A stretch of 64,000 nucleotides of DNA from Streptomyces albus subsp. albus (GTDB lineage: Bacteria > Actinomycetota > Actinomycetes > Streptomycetales > Streptomycetaceae). The notes beneath the pieces are model-generated. The model was not told the origin of the DNA and searched no databases. It was given only the letters and a program-made list of their open reading frames with translations. Below, one piece after another: positions 1 to 8,546 of the stretch. The stretch's first letter is position 1; every line of letters starts with the position of its first letter. A program made the translations under genes and the position numbers. The stretch lies in NCBI RefSeq assembly GCF_000719865.1, contig NZ_JOID01000020.1, forward strand, positions 47,429 through 111,428, written 5' to 3'.

Positions 1-480
1 GGCGGCCAGGAGCGCCAGGTGCGCTCCGGCACCCTCGACGTCCCGGCGGTCGCCGCCTTCGCCGCGGCCGGCCGCCACGCCGCCGAACACCGTGCCGACT
101 TCGCCCGGGAGATCGGCGCGCTGCGCGACGCGCTGGTGGCGGCCGTGCGGGAGGCGGTGCCGGACGCCGTCCTCGGCGGTGACCCCGACCCGGCCGGACG
201 GCTGCCCGCCAACGCGCACTTCTCCTTCCCCGGCTGCGAGGGCGACTCGCTCCTGCTGCTGCTCGACGCCCAGGGCATCGAGTGCTCCACCGGCTCCGCC
301 TGCACGGCCGGGGTGGCCCAGCCGAGCCATGTCGTCCTGGCCACCGGCGCGAGCCCGGAACAGGCGCGCGGCACGCTGCGCTTCTCGCTGGGGCACACCT
401 CGACGGAGGCCGACGTGGAGGCCGTCGCCAAGGCCATCGGCCCGGCGGTGGAACGGGCCCGCCGGGCGGGGCTGAGCTGA
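1..480 (+). CDS. Cysteine desulfurase, C-terminal part (partial)
   Basis: The reading frame is open from the first base, so this is the 3' end of a gene that begins outside the window. It opens with a GGQERQVRSGTLDVP-like stretch, the conserved segment that follows the PLP lysine in class-V aminotransferase-fold cysteine desulfurases (IscS/NifS). The catalytic loop follows, ECSTGSACTAG, with the sulfur-accepting Cys encoded at 301-303. Such enzymes take sulfur from cysteine as a protein persulfide and pass it to Fe-S assembly and tRNA thiolation. mnmA, a tRNA thiolase that needs this sulfur, lies 6 kb downstream on the same strand, which fits a tRNA-thiolation supplier. The N-terminal half and PLP lysine are not visible, so the subfamily cannot be settled. 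Confidence 0.9.
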   Translation, partial: GGQERQVRSGTLDVPAVAAFAAAGRHAAEHRADFAREIGALRDALVAAVREAVPDAVLGGDPDPAGRLPANAHFSFPGCEGDSLLLLLDAQGIECSTGSACTAGVAQPSHVVLATGASPEQARGTLRFSLGHTSTEADVEAVAKAIGPAVERARRAGLS

Positions 481-943
481 GCCGGCGCGGGGCGGCAGCC
501 GAGCCCCGGCGGGCGGCGGGCGGGCCCGCGCCGGGCCGGCGGGCGCTCGCGGGGCGCCGACGGCCCGCCCGGGGCGGCCCGCGCGGGAGCCTCCGTACCG
601 GCTGAACTCCCGCCCGGCGCCTGTCCGTCGGCGTCTTCGTCCTTCTGCCCGGACGCCTTGTCGCCGTCTCCTTCCGTGGCCGCGCTTCCGCCCGGTGTCC
701 GCCGACCCCGCGCTTCCGCTCCGGCCGGGCCGGCTCTCCCCGTGTGCACGGGATTCGCCCGGAACGGGCCCCTCCGCCCCACCCTTCCGCGTACGCTGTA
801 CGGAATTCCCTCCTCCTCCGGCGCCCGGCGGCCATGCCGCGCGCCGTCCGAGCCCGCGCGCCGGTGTCCGCGGCCGGGCGGAAGGAGGGCGGTCACCGTC
901 CCGACGCACAGCCCAGCTCCCAATTCACAGCGAGGAAGCCCGG
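481..943. other. Intergenic region, no gene seen
   Basis: This 463-bp stretch lies between the desulfurase stop and the UvrA-like start. It is very GC-rich, and overlapping GGC/GCC runs around 500-590 could form several hairpins, but no single clean terminator stands out. Frames crossing it lack a ribosome binding site and family resemblance. Confidence 0.5.
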
Positions 944-3238
944 ATGCATCCCGACCCCACCAGCCCCAGGCCGCCGCACTCCGCCGACAGCCACGACACC
1001 ATCCAGGTCCGCGGGGCCCGGGAGAACAACCTCAATGACGTCTCCCTGGATCTCCCGAAGCGCCGCCTCACCGTCTTCACCGGAGTCTCCGGCTCGGGGA
1101 AGTCCTCCCTCGTCTTCGGCACCATCGCCGCCGAGTCGCAGCGGCTGATCAACGAGACGTACTCGGCCTTCGTCCAGGGGTTCATGCCCAGCACGGGCCG
1201 CCCGGACGTGGACGGCCTGCACAACCTCAGCGCCGCCATCGTCGTCGACCAGGAGCGGATGGGCGCCAACTCCCGCTCCACCGTGGGCACCGCGACCGAC
1301 GCCCACACGATGCTCCGGATCGTCTTCAGCCGCCTCGGCACCCCGCACATCGGCACCTCGACCGCCTTCAGCTTCAACAGCGCCGAGGGCATGTGCCCCA
1401 CCTGTGAGGGGCTCGGTCAGGTCACGGAGATCGACGTCGACGAGATCGTGGACCGCGACCGCTCCCTGAACGAGGGGGCGATCACCGCCCCCGGGTTCAC
1501 CGTGGGCTCCTGGTACCAGCAGATCATGGCGGGCTCCGGCCTCTACGACCCCGGCAAGCCGCTGCGGGAGTTCACCCAGCAGGAGTGGGACGACCTGCTG
1601 CACAAGCCCACCACCAAGATCAAGGTGGGCACGACCAACGCCACCTACGAGGGGCTGGTGCCCAGGATCCGGCGGACCTTCCTCGCCAAGGACCGGGAAT
1701 CGATGCAGTCCCACATCCGGGCCTTCGTCGACCGCGCCGTGGTCTTCGCCGACTGCCGCGACTGCGGCGGAGCCCGGCTCAACGCCGCCGCGCTGTCCTC
1801 GAAGATCGGTGGGCGCAACATCGCCGACTGCTCGGCGATGCAGATCAGCGATCTGGCCGAGTTCGTGCGGACCATCGAGGACGAGTCCGTCGCCCCGCTC
1901 CTGGCCGGACTGCGGCAACTGCTGGACTCCCTGGTGGAGATCGGCCTGGGGTATCTGAGCCTGGACCGCACCTCCGCCAGCCTCTCCGGCGGCGAGGCCC
2001 AGCGGGTGAAAATGGTCCGGCACCTGGGCTCCAGCCTCACCGACGTCACCTACGTCTTCGACGAACCCACCATCGGACTGCACCCGCACGACATCCAGCG
2101 GATGAACGACTTGCTGCTGCGGCTGCGCGACAAGGGCAACACGGTCCTCGTCGTGGAGCACAAGCCGGAGGTCATCGCGATCGCCGACCACGTCGTCGAC
2201 CTGGGGCCGAGGGCCGGAACGGCCGGCGGTGAGGTCTGCTACAGCGGCGACGTGGCCGGGCTGCGCGCCTCGTCCACGCTCACCGGCCGGTACCTGGGGC
2301 ACCGGGCCCGGCTGCGGGAGACCGTGCGCACCCCGCGCGGGCACCTGGCGATCAAGGACGCGCACCGGCACAACCTCAAGAACGTCAGCGTGGAGATCCC
2401 GCTGGGTGTGCTGACGGTGGTCACCGGTGTCGCCGGCTCGGGCAAGAGTTCGCTGATCCACGGGGCGCTGCCGGGGCGGGAGGGCGTCGTCGTCGCGGAC
2501 CAGTCGCCGATCCGCGGCTCGCGCCGCAGCAACCCGGCCACGTACACGGGGCTGCTCGACCCGATCCGCAAGGCCTTCGCCAAGGCCAACGGCGTCCGGG
2601 CGGCGCTGTTCAGCGCCAACTCCGAGGGGGCCTGCCCGGGCTGCAACGGCATCGGGCTCGTCTACACCGACCTCGCGATGATGGCCGGGGTGGCCTCCGT
2701 CTGCGAGAAGTGCGAGGGGAAGCGGTTCACGCCCGAGGTGCTCTCCTACACCCTGCGCGGCAAGAACATCAGCGAGGTCCTGGAGATGCCGGTGGGCGAG
2801 GCGCGCGCCTTCTTCACCACCGGCCAGGCCGGCACCGTCCTCGGCCGGCTCGTCGACGTCGGCCTGGACTACCTGCGCCTCGGCCAGCCGCTGAACACCC
2901 TCTCGGGAGGCGAGCGGCAGCGGCTGAAGCTCGCCGTCCACATGTCCGGGAAGGGCACGACCTACGTGCTGGACGAGCCGACGACCGGACTGCACCTGGC
3001 CGACGTGGACCAGTTGCTGGCGCTGCTCGACCGGCTCGTGGACGACGGCAACACGGTCGTCGTCATCGAACACCACCAGGCTGTGATGGCCCACGCCGAC
3101 TGGCTGATCGACCTCGGCCCGGGCGCCGGCCACGACGGCGGCCGGATCGTCTTCGAGGGCACCCCGGCCGAACTCGTCGAGAAGGGGGACACGTTGACCG
3201 CCCGGCATCTGCGGTCGTACGTCGGGGCGGCCGGATAG
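944..3238 (+). CDS. Short UvrA-like ABC ATPase
   Basis: A 764-residue protein with two ABC ATPase modules of the UvrA type. Module one has Walker A GVSGSGKSS near residue 47, signature LSGGEAQR near 347 and Walker B VFDEPTIGLH near 371. Module two has GVAGSGKSS near 496, LSGGERQR near 653 and VLDEPTTGLH near 676. Zinc-type CxxC pairs are visible (CPTC, CRDC, CPGC, CEKC). Housekeeping UvrA is about 950-1000 residues; the missing length sits where the UvrB-binding region lies, so this resembles the UvrA2/DrrC-like class linked to drug or DNA-adduct tolerance rather than canonical excision repair. The ATG at 944 follows GAGGAA; longer upstream frames add only low-complexity sequence. The true substrate is unknown. 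Confidence 0.85.
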   Translation: MHPDPTSPRPPHSADSHDTIQVRGARENNLNDVSLDLPKRRLTVFTGVSGSGKSSLVFGTIAAESQRLINETYSAFVQGFMPSTGRPDVDGLHNLSAAIVVDQERMGANSRSTVGTATDAHTMLRIVFSRLGTPHIGTSTAFSFNSAEGMCPTCEGLGQVTEIDVDEIVDRDRSLNEGAITAPGFTVGSWYQQIMAGSGLYDPGKPLREFTQQEWDDLLHKPTTKIKVGTTNATYEGLVPRIRRTFLAKDRESMQSHIRAFVDRAVVFADCRDCGGARLNAAALSSKIGGRNIADCSAMQISDLAEFVRTIEDESVAPLLAGLRQLLDSLVEIGLGYLSLDRTSASLSGGEAQRVKMVRHLGSSLTDVTYVFDEPTIGLHPHDIQRMNDLLLRLRDKGNTVLVVEHKPEVIAIADHVVDLGPRAGTAGGEVCYSGDVAGLRASSTLTGRYLGHRARLRETVRTPRGHLAIKDAHRHNLKNVSVEIPLGVLTVVTGVAGSGKSSLIHGALPGREGVVVADQSPIRGSRRSNPATYTGLLDPIRKAFAKANGVRAALFSANSEGACPGCNGIGLVYTDLAMMAGVASVCEKCEGKRFTPEVLSYTLRGKNISEVLEMPVGEARAFFTTGQAGTVLGRLVDVGLDYLRLGQPLNTLSGGERQRLKLAVHMSGKGTTYVLDEPTTGLHLADVDQLLALLDRLVDDGNTVVVIEHHQAVMAHADWLIDLGPGAGHDGGRIVFEGTPAELVEKGDTLTARHLRSYVGAAG

Positions 3239-3258
3239 GGGCAGGGGCACGGCGGCCG

Positions 3259-3290
3259 GGCCGGGCCGGGTGGATGGTTCCGGCCCGGCC
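3259..3290. terminator. Bidirectional hairpin between convergent genes
   Basis: Perfect 11-bp inverted repeat (GGCCGGGCCGG at 3259-3269, complement at 3280-3290) with a 10-nt loop, placed between the convergent UvrA-like and photolyase genes. There is no T-tract, as is usual in Streptomyces. Confidence 0.65.
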
Positions 3291-3303
3291 TCCGGCGCTT
3301 GTG

Positions 3304-4872
3304 CTACGGGGCCGCGTCCCCGCGTGCTTCCTCCTGCCGTACGACCTCGGGCAGATCCGTCAGGCGGTCCAGCCCGTGCAGCGAGCGGGCGATCCGGGGG
3401 TTGCCCTTCAGCAGCGGCCGGTGCCGCTCCAGGAAGTACCAGTAGCCGGCCGTGACGGGGCAGGCCCGCTCACCCGTCCGCCGGTCGGGCCGGTAGGCGC
3501 AGTCCCCGCAGAGGTCGCTCATCCGGTTGATGTACGAACCGCCGCACAGATAGGGCTTGGTGGTGATGCGGCCCCCGTCGGCGTACTGGGACATTCCGAT
3601 GACGTTCGGCAGCATCACCCAGTCGTAGCCGTCGGCGAACGAGCGGTGGAACCAGTCCGTGACGGCCAGGGGGTCCCAGCCGCGCTGCAGGGCCCAGTTG
3701 CCCAGGATCATCAGCCGGGGGATGTGGTGGGTCCAGGCACGGTCCCGCACCCCGGTGAGGGCGGTGGCCAGGCAGCGGGCGGTGACGGCACCGGCGTCGA
3801 GCTCCGCGAACCAGCCCGGCAGGGGGCGGTGGTGGCCCAGGGCGTTGCTGTGCCGGTAGTCGTCGCCGAGGCTCCAGTACAGATGCCACATGTACTCGCG
3901 CCAGCCGGCGATCTGGCGGACGAAGCCCTCGGCGGAGTTGAGCGGGACCTTCCCGGCGCGGTACGCGTCCTCGGCGGCCGCCACGCACTCCGCCGGGTTG
4001 AGCAGGCCGAGGTTGAGCGCGGGGGAGAGCAGGCTGTGGCTCATGGCCCAGTCGCCGGACAGGACGGCGTCCTCCCAGGGGCCGAAGGTACCGAGCCGCT
4101 TCTCCGTGAAGCGCCGCAGGGCGCGCAGGGCCTCGGCCCGGGTGGCGGGGAAGAGCCGCGGGCCGTCGCGGCCAGTGAAGGAGACCTCGCCGTCGGCCTC
4201 CCAGCGGTCGAGGTCGCGGCGGACCTCCTCGTCCACGGCGTCCTCGCGGGGGAGGTAGGGGCGGGGGACGGGCAGGGCGTCCCGGCGGGGCGGGGGTTCG
4301 CGGTTCTCGGCGTCGAGGTTCCAGCGCCCCCCGGCGGGCTCGTCACCGTCCATCAGCAGCCGGAGGTCGCGCCGCACCCGGCGGTAGAAGTCCTCCATCC
4401 GGACCCGGTCCGGCCCCGCACCGTCCGGGCCGGCGCCCGTCCAGTCGGCGAACTGCCCGGCGGAGACCAGGAAACCGCGCGCCGGGAGGACGGTGACCTG
4501 CTCCAGGGAGCGGACGAACCGCAGCGCGGCGTGGGAGGTCGGGTGGCGCACGGTCACGGGCGCGCCGCCGGTGGCCCGGGCCAGGCCCTCGCGGTAGGTC
4601 CCGGCCCGGATGTAGCGCACGCGGTCGCCGAGTTCGGCGGCGCGGTGGCGCATGGCGGAAAGGACGAGATGGGCCTTGGCCCGGTGGAAACGGCGGCGGC
4701 GGAAGAGGGACCGGCTCTCGATCATGACGATCTTCCCGCCGGTGCGGCTGCGGCTGCCGCCGGTGCCGGTGCCGGGGCCGGGACCGGGACCGGGGCCGGG
4801 GAGGAAGTGCGGGCCGAGCTGGTCCCCGAAGAGCCAGTGGTAACCGGGTTCATCCCGTGATTCGGTACTCAC
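3304..4872 (-). CDS. Fe-S cryptochrome/photolyase family protein (PhrB-like)
   Basis: A 522-residue photolyase-related flavoprotein. It starts with the family's YHWLFGDQLGPHF motif and ends in a helical FAD-binding region containing WTHHIPRLM and SYINRMSDLCGDC. Four cysteines fall at residues 367, 455, 458 and 471. Their spacing (88, 3, 13) equals that of the 4Fe-4S ligands I recall from Agrobacterium PhrB (350, 438, 441, 454), which marks the bacterial Fe-S class of prokaryotic (6-4) photolyases. Likely role: light-driven repair of UV photoproducts or blue-light sensing. The GTG start at 4872 puts the conserved motif about ten residues from the N-terminus. A Gly-Pro repeat near residues 25-35, absent from typical members, is a low-complexity insertion. 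The gene converges on the UvrA-like gene. Confidence 0.88.
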   Translation of the reverse strand: MSTESRDEPGYHWLFGDQLGPHFLPGPGPGPGPGTGTGGSRSRTGGKIVMIESRSLFRRRRFHRAKAHLVLSAMRHRAAELGDRVRYIRAGTYREGLARATGGAPVTVRHPTSHAALRFVRSLEQVTVLPARGFLVSAGQFADWTGAGPDGAGPDRVRMEDFYRRVRRDLRLLMDGDEPAGGRWNLDAENREPPPRRDALPVPRPYLPREDAVDEEVRRDLDRWEADGEVSFTGRDGPRLFPATRAEALRALRRFTEKRLGTFGPWEDAVLSGDWAMSHSLLSPALNLGLLNPAECVAAAEDAYRAGKVPLNSAEGFVRQIAGWREYMWHLYWSLGDDYRHSNALGHHRPLPGWFAELDAGAVTARCLATALTGVRDRAWTHHIPRLMILGNWALQRGWDPLAVTDWFHRSFADGYDWVMLPNVIGMSQYADGGRITTKPYLCGGSYINRMSDLCGDCAYRPDRRTGERACPVTAGYWYFLERHRPLLKGNPRIARSLHGLDRLTDLPEVVRQEEARGDAAP

Positions 4873-5091
4873 CGCCTCATAGTGGTTGATTCCGGAAGCC
4901 GGTCAAGGAGGCTGCCGTGGCATGGCGTCCGTGGCGGGGACGTCGCCGGAACGGGGCGCGGCACCTCGCCCGGCCGAGCCGGCACGCGGCGCTGCGGGGA
5001 GGCCGCACGCGTCGTCTGCGGGCCCGCTCCCCCCGCTGCGGCCCGCGCGGCGGCCGCCGTCGGGCAGAGGCTCTCCCTCCGCCCGCGTCCG

Positions 5092-5856
5092 TTACGCCCC
5101 GTCCTCGCGCTCCTCCGCGCGGGTGGCGGGGACGGCGCTGACGAAGCGCATATAGCGGTCCCAGTCCCAGTGCGGCCCGGGATCGGTGTGGTCGGTGCCG
5201 GGCACCTCGACGTGGCCGATGATGTGCTCGCGGTCCCTCGGCAGCCCGTACCGGTCGCAGATTCCGGCGGTCAGCTCCGCCGAGGCGCGGTAGGTGGCGT
5301 CGGTGATGGAGTCGGCGCGCCCCGCGAAGCCCTCGTGTTCGATGCCGATGCTGCGCTCGTTGTAGGCGCGATTGCCCGCGTGGTAGGCCACGTCCAGCTC
5401 GCGCACCATCTGCGCCACGTGCCCGTCCTCCGTGCGAACCACGTAGTGCGCGGCGGCGCCGTGCCCGGGGTTCTGGAAGACCTTCAGGCCCACCGCGTAG
5501 TCGCCCTCGATGGTGTGGATCACCACCCGGTCGATGGTGTAGTCGTACGGCCGGTCGGCCATCCGCCAGTTCGCGGACGAGGCCGGTATCCACTCGGCAC
5601 CCGGGTGGTCGACCTCGCCCTCCTTCCGGGGCCGGTTGACGCCCGGGACGCGGTACCACCAGCGCGAGCCGTCCACGGCCAGATAGCCGGCCGCGCCGAG
5701 GCCCACCGTCGCACCGCCGATGAGCAGGGCGCGCCGGCTGACGCCCCGGCGTCGCTCCGCCGTGCGCTCCTCCCGGCGGGGCTCCGGCCCCCGCTGCTCC
5801 TGCCGGGGCTCCCGCTGCTGCGGCGGCTCGGACCGGCGCGACTGCTGTGCTTCCAT
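5092..5856 (-). CDS. Exported N-acetylmuramoyl-L-alanine amidase (amidase_2)
   Basis: A 254-residue peptidoglycan amidase that cleaves the bond between N-acetylmuramic acid and L-alanine. The N-terminus is Arg-rich, then [21 protein letters not shown] at 40-60 forms a twin-arginine-like signal or anchor. The amidase_2 fold follows: zinc-ligand candidates are His114 (VVIHT), His223 (GTDHTDPG) and Asp225 or its neighbours, with YHAGN at 158-162 and the conserved [10 protein letters not shown] at 167-176. It probably acts outside the membrane in wall turnover or cell-wall fragment recycling. It is transcribed away from mnmA across a long repeat-bearing spacer. The related peptidoglycan-recognition-protein/T7-lysozyme fold cannot be separated from other amidase_2 members by eye. 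Confidence 0.88.
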   Translation of the reverse strand: MEAQQSRRSEPPQQREPRQEQRGPEPRREERTAERRRGVSRRALLIGGATVGLGAAGYLAVDGSRWWYRVPGVNRPRKEGEVDHPGAEWIPASSANWRMADRPYDYTIDRVVIHTIEGDYAVGLKVFQNPGHGAAAHYVVRTEDGHVAQMVRELDVAYHAGNRAYNERSIGIEHEGFAGRADSITDATYRASAELTAGICDRYGLPRDREHIIGHVEVPGTDHTDPGPHWDWDRYMRFVSAVPATRAEEREDGA

Positions 5857-6114
5857 CCGCGACCTCTGTCTGCTCGCTGGGTACCCCTCGGTGGCATGGA
5901 CCGCGCCCGGGGTCTCGGGGTTGTTCGAAGGGCACGCTTTTCCGTGCGCCGGGTTGTTCTGTGCTCAACGGGCGGCCGCCGCGCCCTGTTCCGGCGGCGG
6001 ACGCTTCGGCGGTTTCCGGCCGTGCCCGGAGGCGTGCGGTGGGCGCCGTGCGCGTGCACGCCTCTCCGCGCCGCCGGCGGTCCCGCCGGTCCCCGGCGGC
6101 CGGCGAAGTCACCG

Positions 6115-6186
6115 CGCCGGACCCGCGCTCCCGTGCCGCGCCGGACCCGCGCTCCCGTGCCGCGCCGGACCCGCGCTCCCGTACGC
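6115..6186. repeat. Three tandem 24-bp repeats
   Basis: The unit begins CGCCGGACCCGCGCTCCCGT and occurs at 6115-6138, 6139-6162 and 6163-6186; only the last few bases of the third copy differ. Related degenerate copies follow near 6291-6325. The unit length is a multiple of three, but the repeat lies upstream of mnmA's start, not in a gene. Confidence 0.9.
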
Positions 6187-6253
6187 GTCGGGCCGGTTTC
6201 GTACGCGTCGGGTCCGCCCTCACCTGCGGCGTCGGGCCGGGGACCCGTATCGC

Positions 6254-6270
6254 GTGGGGGAGTCCCCCAC
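6254..6270. other. 17-bp palindrome
   Basis: GTGGGGGA-G-TCCCCCAC is a perfect inverted repeat with 8-bp arms in the amidase-mnmA spacer. It could be an operator or a small hairpin; nothing else identifies it. Confidence 0.5.
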
Positions 6271-6346
6271 CGCGCCGGCCCCGCGCCCCCGTACCGCGCC
6301 GGACCCGCGCTTCCGTACCGCATCCGGCCCGGGACCCCGTATCGCG

Positions 6347-6376
6347 TTGGGACGGGCCGCCCCGGGCCCGTACGCT
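6347..6376 (+). promoter_or_regulatory. Candidate mnmA promoter (leaderless)
   Basis: TTGGGA at 6347-6352 and TACGCT at 6371-6376 are separated by 18 bp. The -10 box ends 9 bases before the mnmA ATG and no Shine-Dalgarno sequence is visible, which points to a leaderless transcript. Confidence 0.5.
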
Positions 6377-6385
6377 GATAGGGCT

Positions 6386-7558
6386 ATGAACGATTTCCCC
6401 GGCGCACCCACCGCCCCTCGCGACGGCACCCGGCTGCGGGTCCTGGCCGCCATGTCCGGCGGTGTCGACTCCGCCGTCGCCGCCGCCCGCGCGGCCGAGG
6501 CGGGTCACGACGTCACCGGCGTCCACCTCGCCCTGTCGGCCAACCCGAAGTCCTTCCGCACGGGGGCCAGGGGCTGCTGCACCATCGAGGACAGTCACGA
6601 CGCGCGCCGGGCCGCCGACGTCATCGGCATCCCGTTCTACGTCTGGGACCTGGCCGAGCGCTTCCGCGAGGACGTGGTCGACGACTTCGTCGCCGAGTAC
6701 GCCGCCGGGCGCACCCCGAACCCCTGCCTGCGCTGCAACGAGAAGATCAAGTTCGCGGCGCTGCTGGACAAGGCCCTCGCCCTGGGCTTCGACGCCGTCT
6801 GCACCGGCCACTACGCCACCGTCGTCACCCGCGAGGACGGCGGCCGGGAGCTGCACCGGGCCTCGGACGAGGCCAAGGACCAGAGCTATGTCCTCGGCGT
6901 GCTCGACGAGCGCCAGCTCGCCCACGCCATGTTCCCGCTGGGCGACACCCTCACCACCAAGGACGAGATCCGGGCGGAGGCCGAGCGCCGCGGTCTGGCC
7001 GTCGCGAAGAAGCCCGACAGCCACGACATCTGCTTCATCGCCGACGGCGACACCCAGGGCTTCCTGGCCAAGCACCTGGGCACCGCCGAGGGCGACATCG
7101 TCGACGAGGACGGCAACCGGCTCGGCGGCCACCAGGGCGCCTACGGCTACACCATCGGCCAGCGCAAGGGCCTGCGCCTGGGCGTGCCCGCCCCGGACGG
7201 CAAGCCGCGCTACGTGCTGGACATCTCGCCGGTCAACAACACGGTCACGGTCGGCCCGCAGGAGGCCCTCGACGTCACCGCGCTGACGGCGATCCGCCCC
7301 CGCTGGTGCGGCGAGCCCCCGGCGGGCCCGGGCACGTACACCGCCCAGCTCCGCGCCCACGGCGAGGAGACTCCGGTGACGGCGGAGCCGGCCGAGAACG
7401 CCGAGGGGGCCCCGGAACTCCGGGTGACCTTCACCGAGCCGGTCCGCGGCGTGGCCCCGGGACAGGCGATCGTCCTCTACGACGGCACGCGTGTCGTCGG
7501 CTCGGCGACCATCGCCACGACGGAGCGCCGCCGCACGCCGGCGGCCGCGCGGGGCTGA
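6386..7558 (+). CDS. mnmA: tRNA-specific 2-thiouridylase MnmA
   Basis: A 390-residue enzyme that adds the 2-thio group to U34 of Lys, Glu and Gln tRNAs, using ATP and sulfur relayed from a cysteine desulfurase. The PP-loop motif MSGGVDS lies at 23-29. The catalytic Cys114 is in [12 protein letters not shown] and the second catalytic Cys216 is in [12 protein letters not shown]. The GQRKGLRLG segment and the C-terminal beta-barrel ending [11 protein letters not shown] complete the family pattern. The ATG at 6386 gives a short variable N-terminal tail before the core; an internal start nearer the P-loop is possible but no better supported. A desulfurase gene lies upstream on the same strand but is separated by unrelated genes. 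Confidence 0.95.
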   Translation: MNDFPGAPTAPRDGTRLRVLAAMSGGVDSAVAAARAAEAGHDVTGVHLALSANPKSFRTGARGCCTIEDSHDARRAADVIGIPFYVWDLAERFREDVVDDFVAEYAAGRTPNPCLRCNEKIKFAALLDKALALGFDAVCTGHYATVVTREDGGRELHRASDEAKDQSYVLGVLDERQLAHAMFPLGDTLTTKDEIRAEAERRGLAVAKKPDSHDICFIADGDTQGFLAKHLGTAEGDIVDEDGNRLGGHQGAYGYTIGQRKGLRLGVPAPDGKPRYVLDISPVNNTVTVGPQEALDVTALTAIRPRWCGEPPAGPGTYTAQLRAHGEETPVTAEPAENAEGAPELRVTFTEPVRGVAPGQAIVLYDGTRVVGSATIATTERRRTPAAARG

Positions 7559-7588
7559 CGGAGGTCTCGCGCGGAGCGGGCCGCCCGA

Positions 7589-7618
7589 TTGACTTCGGAA
7601 TACGTTCCGAAGTAGACT
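7589..7618 (+). promoter_or_regulatory. Toxin-antitoxin promoter covered by a perfect operator
   Basis: TTGACT (7589-7594) and TAGACT (7613-7618) are spaced by 18 bp, close to the housekeeping consensus. The spacer and box edges are filled by a perfect inverted repeat, ACTTCGGAA-TACG-TTCCGAAGT, at 7592-7613. The expected transcription start falls on or beside the antitoxin ATG at 7625, so the mRNA is probably leaderless. Binding of the antitoxin here would block polymerase, the usual autoregulation of type II modules. Confidence 0.85.
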
Positions 7619-7624
7619 CGGCTC

Positions 7625-8086
7625 ATGTCAGCGCCCACGGTGTCGTTCTCCGATTTGTCCAAGAACGCCAAGAGAGTCGCCGAGTCCCTCGACCGTGCGC
7701 AGCGGGTGCACATCTCCCGCCGGGACGGAGAGGATCTCTACCTCACGACTGCCCGGCACGATCAGCAGCGTGAGGAGACGGCTGAAATCACCGCCCGTCT
7801 TCTCGCGGCACTGATCAGCAGCGAGGACGGGGCCAGAGCCATACTGCTCGCGATTCCCTCGGTCTTCCCGTGGATCCGTCATCTGTCGGCCGATGAGGTG
7901 CGGCAGTTCGTCCAGGAACTGACCCAAGCCACTTACGACGTGGCGGAGTTGGACGTCCACGCCAACCTCCACCGGGTCATCGTCGAATGGCGGGCGACCG
8001 CACGTATCCTCGCCGACCCCGAACTGACAGCTCAGCTCACTCGTCCGCTGCCCGACGAGGACCACGGAGAGGTGACCGCCCCGTGA
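7625..8086 (+). CDS. Phd-type antitoxin
   Basis: A 153-residue protein whose N-terminus (VSFSDLSKNAKRVAESLDRA...VHISRRDGEDLYL) has the pattern of Phd/YefM prevent-host-death antitoxins: a short DNA-binding fold that also neutralises the partner toxin. Classical Phd proteins are about 80 residues; here a helical C-terminal half (ISSEDGARAIL...VIVEWRATARIL) makes it nearly twice as long. Its stop codon overlaps the toxin start in a GTGA junction, so the two are translationally coupled, with the antitoxin first as usual. The perfect inverted repeat over its promoter fits autoregulation. The family call rests on sequence pattern and arrangement. Confidence 0.75.
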   Translation: MSAPTVSFSDLSKNAKRVAESLDRAQRVHISRRDGEDLYLTTARHDQQREETAEITARLLAALISSEDGARAILLAIPSVFPWIRHLSADEVRQFVQELTQATYDVAELDVHANLHRVIVEWRATARILADPELTAQLTRPLPDEDHGEVTAP

Positions 8087-8439
8087 CCCCGAAGCGAGGC
8101 GACGATGTCGCCCCGCCGCCGATCGGCGCGGAGTGGCGCGTGAGGTTCGCCACCAACGAGGCCGCCAAGGGGTGGGGCCAGCTGGGAGCCGAAGCCCCGG
8201 GCAATACCCGGCGCTGCTTCGAGGCGCTGCGCCGGGACCCGCTCTCCATGGCCGACCCCGAGCGGCAGCACCGGTTGCGCGGTCGGCTGGCGAGCGGGAT
8301 GCTTGGTGGCCGTGAGTACCCCCAGTGGGAATACGAGGTGACGGCCGGCGGCCGGGTGCGCTATCTCGTGGACCAGCCGCGCCGAACTGTCCATCTCGTC
8401 CTGGCCTCAACGCGCCATCCGCGGGACACCGGAGCCTGA
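8083..8439 (+). CDS. RelE/ParE-like toxin
   Basis: A 118-residue basic protein beginning at a GTG that overlaps the antitoxin stop. The C-terminal part, EYPQWEYEVTAGGRVRYLVD followed by TVHLVLASTRHP, matches the beta-strand pattern of RelE/ParE-superfamily toxins, in which a conserved Arg/Tyr-containing strand is followed by a hydrophobic strand and a terminal basic segment. RelE-like members cut mRNA at the ribosome; ParE-like members poison gyrase. The sequence does not decide between them. Identification relies on the fold-like pattern plus its place directly behind a Phd-like antitoxin. Confidence 0.7.
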   Translation: MTPKRGDDVAPPPIGAEWRVRFATNEAAKGWGQLGAEAPGNTRRCFEALRRDPLSMADPERQHRLRGRLASGMLGGREYPQWEYEVTAGGRVRYLVDQPRRTVHLVLASTRHPRDTGA

Positions 8440-8471
8440 CCCTGCTGCCCTGCTGCCCTGCTGGCCTGCTG
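8440..8471. repeat. Four 8-bp tandem repeats
   Basis: CCCTGCTG occurs three times from 8440 to 8463, and a fourth copy with one change (GCCTGCTG) follows to 8471, just after the toxin gene. This is a simple repeat of the kind produced by slippage. Confidence 0.8.
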
Positions 8472-8546
8472 TGCATTCCGGGCAGGGGCGGCCCAGGGCG
8501 AGTACGGGAAGCGGGACTGCGGTCTCATCAAGAGGAGAGAGCGGCT

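Larger units (their letters stand above)
5857..6385. other. Divergent intergenic region with repeats
   Basis: A 529-bp spacer between the amidase and mnmA. It holds the 24-bp tandem repeat at 6115-6186, degenerate copies of the same unit near 6291-6325, a short perfect palindrome at 6254-6270 and a promoter-like element next to mnmA. Frames reading through the repeats give only Pro/Arg-rich low-complexity peptides, so I call it non-coding. Confidence 0.6.

Noticed and set aside
6115..6186. 24-bp repeats as a CRISPR array
   Set aside because: The copies are directly adjacent with no spacers and there are no cas genes.
4877..7360. 827-codon minus-strand frame across the amidase and mnmA
   Set aside because: Opposite to mnmA and out of frame with the amidase; both of those have clear catalytic motifs, this one has none.
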